A DNA stretch of 64,000 nt, taken from the NCBI RefSeq assembly GCF_029873635.1, contig NC_080418.1, positions 150,777,748 through 150,841,747 of the forward strand. Direction: 5' to 3'. Both the position numbers and the translations under genes were made by a program. Each line of letters starts with the position of its first letter. Within the stretch, counting starts at the first letter, position 1. The stretch is from Malania oleifera (Eukaryota > Streptophyta > Magnoliopsida > Santalales > Ximeniaceae). This document shows positions 10,601-22,600 of this stretch, one piece after another. Under the pieces are notes generated by a model. That model was not told the DNA's origin and searched no databases. It saw only the letters and a list, made by a program, of their open reading frames with translations.

Positions 10601-13600
10601 GGCCAGATAATTTATTACAGGGTAGTACTCACTTGTGTGTGGCATGAGTATAAATTTTACTGTAAATAATGATATGTCAGAATATTTTATGAATTCACAG
10701 TACAAGCCTGAATTGACAACAGTTATTTTAGAAAAACTATAAACAGTACAAAAATTATATTTTCAATATATTATGATATTCAGTCGGCCCAGATGTCGTG
10801 AACAGATTTATATATATATAATAGTTTATTAAAAAATTATGATATGACAGATTTTATGCAGAAATATGAAATGAAATATGTTTCAGTTATATATTATATA
10901 AAATGTACTATATGATATCAAAATCCCTGATGGACTAGGTATGTTATGAGCATGGTACCGTAGCTAGCTAGCCAGATCAAACAGTATAGCCCCTATTTGC
11001 CGACTCGAGAAGTGTTGCGGAGAGTAGGATGGGCGGACTAGGTCGGTGTTAGCTGACAATGTAACCCCTGTGTACCAACCCGGGAAGTGTTGCGGAGAGT
11101 AGGATGGGCGGACCAGGTTGGTGATAGCTGACAGATTAATCACACTATTTAGAAAGTGTTGGGTCGGAGGCCGATTAGCCTCGAAGTGTTGCGGAGAGTA
11201 GGATACCCACTGTGTGCCGACCCAAGAAGTGTTGTGGAGAGTAGGATGGACGGACCGGGTTAGGTGGGCAATCGTGCGTAGTTATGTCATGTTTGACTTA
11301 ACCTGATAAGTCAGCCAGAGTTAAGTCCAACCCACGGGCCGCACAACCCAAATCATGCGGGGTTAATTCATGATATACAGTTATCCATCTAGGGCATAAT
11401 TTTAGTAATATACAGATATAGTAGATGTTTTATATGTATACAGAAATTTAGTACGATACAATATGTTATGTTGATTTACGATTTATTCAGATTAATACAG
11501 AACAGTTTTACCTGACTTGTCAAATGCAGTTAAATTATGTACAGATCTTCCTTACTTATCAAATATAGTTTATCACAAATAATAGATGTTTATAACACAA
11601 TAATACTCATATTACCACACACTGATATTAGTTTATTTCCCTTATTGAGAGGTGTCTCACCCTAACAATACAAACATTTCAAGAAACCCTGATAGACAAG
11701 TGGACCGAGCTCCGAGATAAAGGAGGCTGATAGTGCTACCTTGATTGAAGGGTAAGTATTTGGATTAAAATCAGGATGGATTTTTGGGGGTATGACCTTA
11801 GGATATTTATGGTTCTTTTTGGTATGTACATGTGTATTTTGGTTATAGTAAAACTCTGGTATTGTATATAAGGTTGAATAAATCGTGGTTTCCGCTGTGT
11901 AGTTATCATGTATGTATGGACAGGTATATAACCGGTTTCCTTTGGGGTCCAGGTTGATTTAGTGTATGTTTTATGGTATTGGAGTTATTATTATTATTAT
12001 TATTATTAATATTATTATTATTATTATGTGGGAAAAAATATATAACTGAATTTTCGGGGCTTTACATAAGAGCTTAAGCTTTTAGGTAAAGCAGTAATCT
12101 AACATGGTACCAGAACTCTAGTTATCAGAAGGTCCTGAGTTCTAGTCTTGTCGTCCGCTTTTATTCTATGGTGTTATTTATCATTTGTTTATCTCTCCAC
12201 GTGTTGTCGGGCTGCACGTGCGGGGGAGTGTTAAACCTTGATATACATTGTTGGCCTACAACCTAAAAGTTTAAGCTTTTAGGTAAAGTGGTAATCTAAC
12301 AACATTCACCCAAGGAGTGCACTGAGGAAATCACCTATAACCCAACATATCTAAAAGCGGATTGGCAATGACAATATCTATTACGTACTATGTAACTTGA
12401 GGTTTTGGGAAAAGAGAGGAGCCAAAAGAGAGGAGGGAAATGAGAAAATAAGGGTGGACAGGGAAATTAACATTGCTGTGAATGTTTTAACTGCCATTTT
12501 ATTAGATTCATTGATTTTTTACACTTTTGTTCTGTACTAGTTATCATTTTGATCCCTAGGCTATTTCCTTTATCGTTTATTAATGAACACGTTAAAGGCT
12601 TGATAAACATTGTCGGCCAACAACCTAACAGATTAAGCAATTAGATAAGGTGGTGTTCTATAATGAGTAATGGTCTCCAGGAGGTCTTGGAGCCTAGTCT
12701 TGTTGCCTTCTTTTTACTCTATGGTTGCTAAAACTCATTATCTAATTCCCCGTAACAGGTGTTATTTATTATTTTTATTTTATCTCCACATTCAAGCATG
12801 GAATCAGGCTGCACATAGTAGATAAAGTGTGTTGATCTCAGTTAGCTCAATCTTCATCATAATCTGCAGTAACAAATGCTGCAATACAAAAGCAGCAGCA
12901 GATCATCTCTCACTCAGCTAATCAGTTAATTCTTGTGTAACAGCAATCAGTTGTATCAGTTGATTAGCATTGTAGTTAGTTAAGTTAGTTGTTTAGTTAA
13001 GTTGTTATTTGATTCTTTGGTTGTTTCTTTAGTTGTTAAATCATTGTATATATTTACACCCTTGTAATCTTCTCTGAATATGGAATAAGATTGAAATACT
13101 TTCATTCAATTTTAACATGGTATCAGAGCATTTTACTCTCTATTTTCAATTTCTAAATTCTTGATTTCATTTTTTTTTTTTTTTTTTTTTCGAATATCTC
13201 AATGGCTTCCACTGCTAGTTCATCGCAAACAACATCTACTTCCAATTCTTCGCAAGTTGTGTCCAATTCAAGCACAGCAATGGCGGACGAATATGCTAAC
13301 AATCCTTATTTTCTTCCTGCAAATGAAAATCTAGGTTTTGTTCTTACCTCTCAACCTCTCACTGGTCAAGAAAATTACATGAGTTGGGCTAGATCAATGT
13401 TCTTGGCTTTGAGTTCCAGAAACAAGTTTGGATTTGTAAATGGCTCAATCACAGAACTAGATTCTTCTTCCCCATTATTCAATTCTTGGAATCGCTGCAA
13501 TACCACAATTCTTTCTTGGCTAACCAATTCTCTGAGTATGGAATTGAAAGCTAGTGTGATGTACATCAATAATGCAAAGGATTTGAGGTTTGATCTTAAG

Positions 13601-16600
13601 GATAGGCTATCACAGGGTAACACACCACGATTGTTTGAACTTGAGAAAGAAATCTCTAATCTTTCACAAGGTTCACTCTCAGTGAGTTCCTATTTTACAA
13701 AATTCAAGACTTTATGGGATGCATTTATCAGCTATCAGCCTTTTACTGTTTGTTCTTGTGTTTGTACCTGTGGATCCAAGGCTTCTCATTTGGATGCTCA
13801 GCACAAGGAACATGTTTTCAGGTTTCTGATGGGCCTAAATGATAGTTATAGCAATCTTATTGGTCAAATATTATTAATAGAACCATTTCCTTCATTAAGC
13901 AAAGTTTGTTCTTTGGTTCTACAAGAAGAAAAGAGAAGGAACATTGGTCATGGTACCATGGGTTATAATCTCGAAGCTGCTGCTGCCATGTTTGTTAACC
14001 ACAACAAAGGGCAATTTCAGAATCACAATGGTGGCAAAGGAGGGCATTCTAAGAAAGAAAGGCCAGTTTGTACCTATTGTGGTCTAACAGGTCATATAGC
14101 TGATAAATGCTATAAACTTCATGGTTATCCTCTAGGATACAAACCCAAAGGAGGAAACAAGATTATGGCTAACCAAGTGACAGGTGGTTTTAGGAATTCT
14201 GATCCCACTACTGCTTTGACCAATTCTCAGGGCACTAATTCTCAAGTTAATGGTCGTTTGCCTGGTTCTTTGTCGCATCTTGGTCTTCACTTAGAGATCA
14301 TGCATGCATCAAATAATTTTGGTGGTTCTTTTGGAGCAGCTTCTATGGAGTCAAATTTCTCACAACAGCCTTCCTTGGCACAATGTCCAATTACTCAAGC
14401 TCAATGTGAGCAGTTGCTTTCCTTTTTGAAAAATCATTCAGCATCCGAATCAGGAATTGGTACTCAAGTTTCTCATCAGGCTACATATGTTACGGCACTT
14501 GTTGCATCTTCTACTCCCTATTGTTCTTCCAATTTTTCAGGTAACCCCTTTTGGTTTCAACCAAATCTATCTCATTTCATTTTTTCTACCCAATCTGTTC
14601 ATACACATGACTTTAAATCCAATGATTGGATCATTGATATTGGAGCCACTAGCCATATGGTCCATTATGTCTCTCAACTGACTTCCTATACTTCCATTGT
14701 ACAGTCTTATGTCTACTTGCCAAATGGGAAAAAGGCCTTATTCACACACATAGGCACAGTGCAACTTTCTTCTACTCTGACTCTCACTAATGTTCTATGT
14801 GTCCCTACCTTCAGTTTCAATTTAATTTCAGCTAGTAAGCTTAACAAAAATCTTTCTTGTTGCCTTATATTTCTTGGTAATTGTTTTTTCATTCAGAACC
14901 TTGTTCTATGGAGCACGATTGGTCTGGGTAAAGAACATAATGGGCTGTATTTGCTGCAAGATTCTACTGTGCACACTGCTCTTGCTGTCAATACTGTTCA
15001 TGCTGGTCATTTTTCTTCAGAATTGTGGCTCACTAGGCTGGGTCATCCTTCTTATTCCAAGTTTTCTTTGCTTAAAGAAGTTCTTGACATAAAAACTTCT
15101 AAGAAACCAGATTGTTGTGATGTTTGTCATTTTTCTAAGCAAGAAAAGACTACCCTTTGCTTGGAGTAGTCATGTTTCAAATAAGCCTTTTGAGTTAATA
15201 CATTGTGACCTATGGGGTCCTTTTGCTACTTGTACTCTTGAAGGTTTTAGATATTTTTTATAACAATTGTGGATGATTTCACTAGATGTACTTGGGTTTA
15301 CCTTGTTAAACAAAAATCTGATACTCAGTTTCTTCTTCCTCAATTTGTTGCATTAGTTAAAACTCAATTTAATGCCATAATTCAGACCATCAGGAGTGAC
15401 AATGGCACTAAATTTTTCCTTAAGGATTTCTTCCATAATAATGGCATCTTGCATCAGTTGAGCTATGTTGATACTCCTCAACAAAACACCATTGTTGAGA
15501 GGAAGCATCAACACATCCTAAATGTTGCAAGAGCATTGTTATTTCAATCCAAGGTACCATTGAACTACTGGGGTGATTGCATATTGATTGTTGTTTACTT
15601 ACTCAATAGGATTCCTTCCAAGTCTTTAGAAAATAAGAGTCCCTTTGAGCTTCTTTTCAATAAGTCTCCTTATTCTCATTTAAAATGTTTTGGCTATTTA
15701 TGCTTTGCTTCTACTCTCTCTCACAATGGGCACAAGTTTGCACCTAGGGCTAGAAAATGCATGTTTATAGGCTACCCTCATGGCATTAAAGGATATAGCT
15801 TTTGGATATTAAGACTTGTTTATGGTGTGACTCTTATACTTTGGATTTCATAAACAAAGAAGAAAGAGAAACATGAAGGGGCAGCACAGTAGGGGCTTGT
15901 CGATGAGTGTCCTGTGATCGTCGACGAGGAGACAGCAAGGACTCGTCGACGAGTGACCAATGCTCGTCAATGAGAAGATCCCGAAAGGCCCAAAAGTTCA
16001 AAGTTTCTAAGATACCGAAAGCAAAAAAATGGGATCATAGACGAGTGGAATGAGTCGTCGACGAGTGTTCTTCTTGGTCTCGTCGATGAATCCCCTGTTC
16101 TCGTCGACGAGAAGTTCTGGGCTACGAGCAGTTTTTTGAATTTTGAATTTGAACGTTGGGGTGGTTGAGTAAACAGAGGGAAACCTCTGAGAGTGTTATA
16201 TATGTCATTCTAGGCATGTATTGAAAAATGAGAGTGATCATTTGAGAAGTGTATTGTGTACTTTGTGATTTCCATAGTGAAATTTGTGTGTCATTGCTTC
16301 CGTGGATGTAGGCTTTGCCGAACCACGTAAATCTTGTTGTTGTTCTTGTTCTGGTTCTGTTTCATTTGCTTGTTATATTTATTCTGCTGTGTATCTTTAT
16401 TATTCGATCCATATCTCAACAAATTGGTATCAGAGCGATTGTTGTTATGGCATCGGGATCGTCTTCTGCAAGATTTGACATCGTCAAATTTGATGGAACC
16501 GGGAACTTTGGTTTATGGCCGAGGAGAGTGAAGGACATTCTTGTACAACAAGGAATGGCTAAGGCTCTACTTGATACTCAACCAGAAGGAATCGATGAGG

Positions 16601-19600
16601 CAACATGGGTAGATTTGAAAGCAAAGGCCGCTTCTACAATACGCTTGTATTTGGCCGACGAAGTACTCTATCGGGTGATGGAGGAGGATTCTCCAGTAGC
16701 TATATGGCGAAAGTTAGAGAGTTGGTACATGTCCAAATCTCTTAATAATAAACTTTTTCTTACGCAATGCTTGTATTGACTTAAGATGGTTGAAGGATCA
16801 AACTTAGATCAACACATTAATGCTTTCAATCAAATTATTTGTGATTTGATGAGAGTTGGTGTTAAGTTTGATGAGGATGACAAAACTTTGATGTTGTTAA
16901 ACTCTTTGCCCTCGACCCATACCTATGAAAATCTAGTGACCACTCTTATGTGGGGAAAAGAAACTCTTGACCTAGAAGAGGTAACAAATGTTTTGCTAAA
17001 TTTTCATCAAAGATTAAAAATATGTGATGAAGGAGAAGGACTTGTGGTAAAGGGTAATAACGAGCGAGGCAAAGGAAAATCCAAACATGGATCAAGTCAA
17101 AAATCCAGAAATCAATCCAAGAAGAAGAAAGAAATCCAGTGTTATAAATGTGGTAAAAAGGGGCATGTGAAACTAGAGTGTCCAGATTGGAAGAAGGGAA
17201 ATTCTGAGAAACATGAGGGTACTTCAAAATCTGTGAATGTTGTTCAAAAAGGAGGTTCAACGTGTAATGATGGTGATGTTCTATCAGTTTCAACGGGGTC
17301 AGATAATCTAACAGACTCTTGGATACTTGACTCGGCATGTTCTTATCACATAACTCCGAACAAGGAGTGATTCAACACTTACAGGTTAGTGAATTATGGA
17401 TCAGTTCTTATGGGTAATGATGCTTCTTGCAAGATCATTGGCATAGGAAATGTAAAGATAAAAATGTTTGATGGTGCTGTAAGAACGTTGTGTAAAGTAA
17501 GACATATACCAAAGTTGAGGAAGAGTTTGATATCATTCGGTACTTTGGATTGTAATGGCTTTAATTACAAGTCCAAAGATAGAATTATAACGGTATGGAA
17601 AGATAATCTAACTATAATGAAAGGGTGGAGACTGGATAGGAATATTTACACATTGCAGAGAACTACCGTTGTAGGTGGAGCTACAGCCATAGAAGTTGAA
17701 TCAGATGAGACCGTCTTGTGGCATATGCGTGTAGGGCATATGGGGGAACATGACATGAAGGAACTACACAAGAGAAAACTTTTGAAAGGCTTGAAATCAT
17801 GTCAGCTAGAATTTTACAGGATTTGTGTTCTTGGAAAACAGAACAAGACAAAGTTCGAATCAACTAAACACAAGACAAAGGGTAATCTTGATTATGCGCA
17901 TTCAGATGTTTGGGGCCCGGTTAGAGTTGCATCAAAGGGTGGACATGTGTATTATGTAAGTTTTATTGATGATTACTCACAAAAGGTCTGGTTTTACTTC
18001 ATGCGTCACAAATCAAGTACGTTTTCCAAGTTTAAAATTTGGAAGGCTGAAGTGGAAAACTTGACAGGGAGGAGAATCAAATACTTAAGGTCGGATAATG
18101 GGACCGAGTACGCTGATTCTCGATTTATGGAGTTTTGTGTGGAGCAGGGCATCAAAAGACACTTTACAGTTCGCCGGACATCTCAGCAAAATGGTATAGC
18201 ATAACGGATGAACCGGACTCTTAATGAAAGGGCCCGATGTCTCAGATTAAATGCAAGGCTACCGAAAAACTTCTGGGCCTAGGCAATGAGTATGGCTTGT
18301 TTTCTAATAAATCGATCACCAAGAGTGTAGTGACCCAAACATTTAAATAATTAAATAATGGAAGAAGGGGAAAAGGAAAAAGAAAAACAAGGCCTTGTCG
18401 ACGAATTCAGGGGGTTCGTCAACGAGACCAATCGTCGACAAGGGATCATTTCGTCGACGAGAAAGTACCGAGAGTACGTTTTAGGCATCTTTGAATTTCG
18501 TCGACAAGAGAAGAGTTCGTCAACGAATTGTCTTCTTGACCTCGTCGACGAAATAATGTGGCTCGTCGACGAAGGTCAGTGTATAAATAGTTCTAAACGC
18601 GATTTTTCAGTCCATTTTCACGCAGGAACCCTTCTCTCTCTCTTCCTTCGGCTCCCCTTACTTCTCTCTAGGATTTCAGGTCGATCTTTTACCGGTTCGA
18701 CGATCCGAGGCCACCACGACGCTCCTGGGGAAGTTCTCTTCATATCTGCCGAAGTAGATCATTGGTGGGGTTAGTTCGGAATCCATCCCAGATTCAGGGT
18801 AAGACTTTTTACTCAATATTTGACTTCTTCACAGTTGTAGAAAGCGTAGTACGCGTAGAAATACTGAATTTTAGTTCTGGAGAATATCATTTTCAGGATG
18901 TTAAACGGGGAACCCTGTGAATGCAGGACTGTTTTTCTTAAGGGATTTTCAGGAATCAGGTAAAGGGATAAACTAAGCTAATTGTATTATGAAAATTATG
19001 AGTAAAATTGTATAGCATTTGATTTCATGAAAATATATGTATATAAATGTATATATGAGTATTATGTTGGAAAATACTGCTAAAAATGATGATATGTTTT
19101 GGATATACATAATACCCATTTTTGTGTGGCATAAGTAAAATTTATGATGAATTACTGTTTTCTGAGAATATGATAATGCTATGGATATGTTTTGCTGGCG
19201 TACGAGCCGAGTTATGGATATGTTTTGCCGGCGTACGGGTCGAGCTATGATAAAATATGAAATGCCGACGTACGGGCTGATGATTTTCATGATATAAAAA
19301 TGTACAAAATGATGCGATGATATTGAGTTGGTAGTTAATAATATGAAATATCCATGTATCACAGTTTGATTATATGTTATATGTTATCAGAACCTAGTTG
19401 GCTTGGTTTAGGCTAGCACTTGCACGGTACCGTTGCTATGTATTCATGATCATCGTGATATTGTGTTAACGTTGCTATACGGAATAGCGTGAGGACGGAT
19501 AGTCGATGTGGTTTTACGAAGTGTGGATACCCCTGGTGCACAGACCAGGTCTGGTAGACTCATTGGACTTACAGACTGTACTTTTGACTTAACAGTGGTT

Positions 19601-22600
19601 GGCCAACCATTGTCAGGTCCCGCCTTCGGGTCACATAACCCAGTTATGTGGGGGTAATACATAACAACAGCAAGCTAACCTACCAAAGTTGTTTTCTTAT
19701 TATTATTATTGTATGAGATGAATTATGCTTAAAGAAATCCTGTATATTCTGTTATGCTATGATTATACATGTTTTTCCCAGAAATGATACATACAGTTTT
19801 ACTGGTTATGTTTATGTATATGTATATCACAGAAAAGCTCATGTTGCCACACACTAGCATTAGTTTATTTCCCTTACTGAGAGGTGTCTTACCCCAAAAT
19901 TTCATAAACATTTCAAGAGCCCCAGATAGAAGAGCGGATAAAACTCCGCTGAAATAGTTACGGCTGGTCTGCCCTCTCTGAAGGGTATGTATTTTGTGAT
20001 AGGGTCAGATGGATTTTTGTGGGAAGTGACCCTATGACTCTTTTGGGTGGTTTACATATGTACATACAGTGGATATAGTAACTCTGGTATTGTGATGGAT
20101 GACATTGTATATGGTATTATGAGTTATTTACGATTTTATGTTTTCTGCTGCTTAGGCTTCCATGCTGTTGAATCCCTGGTACCCACGGATTCAGGTTGAT
20201 TATGGCCAGCTAGATGTGTTATACTGGCTTTATTATATTATGGAAAAAAAATATATGTGAAAATTAGGCAGGTCATTACAAAGGGCATCACTAGAGGGTA
20301 GAGTGGCAGAAGAGGTTTGGACAGGAAATGCAGTAGACTATTCCGAATTGAAGGTATTCGGGTGTCCAGCCTATATTCATGTATCTAGTGAGGAGAGACC
20401 TAAACTTGACCTAAAGTCTCGTCATTGCATCCTTTTGGGATATCCAAAGGGTGTGAAGGGGTACAAGCTATGGGACCCAATGACAAACAAGGTGGTGATC
20501 AACATGTAGTCTTTGATGAAAAAGCTACGGTGAAGCGTACTCAAGAGTATGATGAACAGAAACAAGAGCCAGAAAGCTAGGGCAGTGATGAACATGTTGT
20601 GCAGGTGGAGTTGGAAGCTCAAGGCAATGAAAATGATCATGGTCCTATGGTTGTAGAGAGTTCTAACTCAGGAAACCAGCAAGTTGACGATATTCCTATA
20701 CGGAGATCCAGATGCACCCTCAGGCCTCCACCAAGGTATGGACTTGAAGAGTTAGTATCTTATGCTTTCCTTACTAGTTGCAACGATCCGACTACTTTTC
20801 AATAGGCAATGCATGGCCAGGAGAAAGATAGGTTGATGGGTGCGATGATTGAGGAGATAGAATCACTACATAAGAACCAAACTTTGGATTTGGTGGAGCT
20901 TCCAGATGGGAAGAGACCAATAGGTTGCAAATGGGTATATAGAAAGGAGGAGGCAATTTCAGCAAAGGAAGGAAAAAAATTCAAGGCACGGCTGGTGGCA
21001 AAAGGATACTCACAGAAGACGGGGATAGATTATGATGATATCTTTTCTTCAGTGGTCCGACATATTTCTATCAAAATTATGTTGGAGTTGGTAGCCCATT
21101 ATGATATTCATTTGGAACAAATGGACGTGAAGACGGCATTTCTTCACGGTGACTTGGAGGGACAAATCTACATGGTACAGCCGAAGGGGTTCATTGAACC
21201 GAGAAAAAAAAATTTTGTTTGCAGGTTGAAGAAATCTCTTTATGGGCTGAAACAGTCTCCAAGGCAATGGTATAAACTGTTTGATTCTTACATGATCAAG
21301 ATTGACTACAAGATGTGAGTATGACTGCTGCGTATATGTGAACAAGCTTGAGGATGGTTCTCTTATTTTCTTGTTATTGTACGTCGATGACAAGTTGATA
21401 GCTGCAAAGGATATAATTGAGGTGAATCAGTTAAAGGACCTGTTGCATAAGGAATTTGACATGAAGGATCTTGGTTCAACCAAGAAAATACTTAGGATGG
21501 AGATTTGCTGTGACAGAACTACTCCATGTCTCCAAGTGATAGAAGGGAGACATACCCAACCAAGCATTTCAAGTTCAAGGTGGAGCAGTTAAACATGTTT
21601 TTCAAGATTCTCCTAAGGGGCGTATAATCGCCAAGGTGGAGATTGTTGTTTGTGGTGTGGCTCTTATACTTTTGATTTCATAAACAAAGAAGAAAGAGAA
21701 ACATGAAGGGGCGGCACAGTAGGGGCTCGTTGACAAGTGCCCTATGATTGTCGACGAGAAGACAACAAGGACTCGTCGATGAGTGTCCTGTGCTCGTCAA
21801 CAAGAAGATCCCAAGAGGCCTAAAAGTTCAGAGTTTCTAAGATACCGAGAACAGAAAAATGGGATCGTCGACGAGTGAAATGATTCGTCAACGAGTGTTC
21901 TTCTTGGTCTCGTCAACGAGAAGTTCTAGGCCTCGAGCAGTTTTTTGAATTTTGAATTTGAACGTTGGGGTGGTTAGGTAAACGGAGGGAAACCTCCGAG
22001 AGAGTGTTATATATGTCATTCTGGGCATGTATTGAAAAATAAGAGTGATCATTTGAGAAGTGTATTGTGTACTTTGTGATTTCCATAGTGAAATTTGTGT
22101 GTCATTGCTTCCATGGGTGTAGGCTTTGCCGAACCACGTAAATCTTCTTGTTGTTCTTATTCTAGTTGTGTTTCATTTACTTGTTGTATTTATTCCGCTG
22201 TGTATCTTAATTATTCGATCCATATCTCAACAAGACTAATTTTTTTTTCATATCCAGAGATGTTCGATTCTATGAGCACATTTTTCCTTTTGAAAATTCT
22301 GTTAATCCTTCTATTTCTTATCTAGATAATTTTGTTTTTCTTCATTGTACTTCTGGTTCTTCTGATTTTCATTATGTTCCTGTTTCTTTATCTCCTCAAT
22401 TTTCTTCACATTCTCCCCATTTTGATACTTCTCCACAATCTAGTCCACCTTTACCTACTTCTACAGAACATTATTCTTCTAATCATGATTCTGAAATTCC
22501 TAGTTATTCAGCAAATGATCCTTCTAGCTTTGATTCTGCAGATGCTCTAGTGCCTACTCTCCCCTCTCCTTCCATAATTCCTCTTCCTCCTTTAAGAAGG

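Larger units (their letters stand above)
9847..12301 (+). mobile_element. TRIM element (short-LTR miniature retrotransposon), interrupted
   Basis: A terminal-repeat retrotransposon in miniature. Short LTRs begin TGTTAAAGCTTGATATACAT and end GTAATCTAACA. The right LTR is 12229-12301 (73 bp). The left LTR is 9847-9881 plus 12067-12104, cut by a gypsy solo LTR. A Met-tRNA type primer-binding site (TGGTACCAGAAC, 12105-12116) and a polypurine tract (CGGGGGAG, 12221-12228) flank a non-coding core of about 110 bp. Flanking GCATT (9842-9846) and ACATT (12302-12306) fit a 5-bp target duplication with one change. It sits in intron 3 of the kinase gene. It has no coding capacity and must have been mobilised in trans. 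Confidence 0.85.
15817..22232 (+). mobile_element. Copia element B (complete, TNT1/Tork-like), inside copia A
   Basis: LTRs at 15817-16421 and 21647-22232, PBS at 16425-16436, PPT just before 21647, and perfect AGACT target duplications at 15812-15816 and 22233-22237. It interrupts the copia A frame exactly at SFWIL/KTN. It is itself interrupted by a gypsy solo LTR (18326-20280). Without that it is about 4.46 kb, shorter than a complete Tork element because most of RNase H is deleted. The LTRs are still very similar over their length, so it is younger than copia A. Confidence 0.95.

Noticed and set aside
13202-15169. 655-codon open frame as a host gene
   Set aside because: It is copia gag-protease-integrase, with LTRs and PBS around it.
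15896-16111. Repeat-spacer layout resembling a CRISPR array
   Set aside because: The repeats are short, degenerate palindromes in plant LTR U3 regions with conserved, not unique, spacers. The genome is eukaryotic and no cas genes exist.
18394-18573. SalI (GTCGAC) or NarI (GGCGCC) sites as vector or linker contamination
   Set aside because: Copies are mutated, numerous, phased and embedded in LTRs with target duplications; there is no vector sequence.
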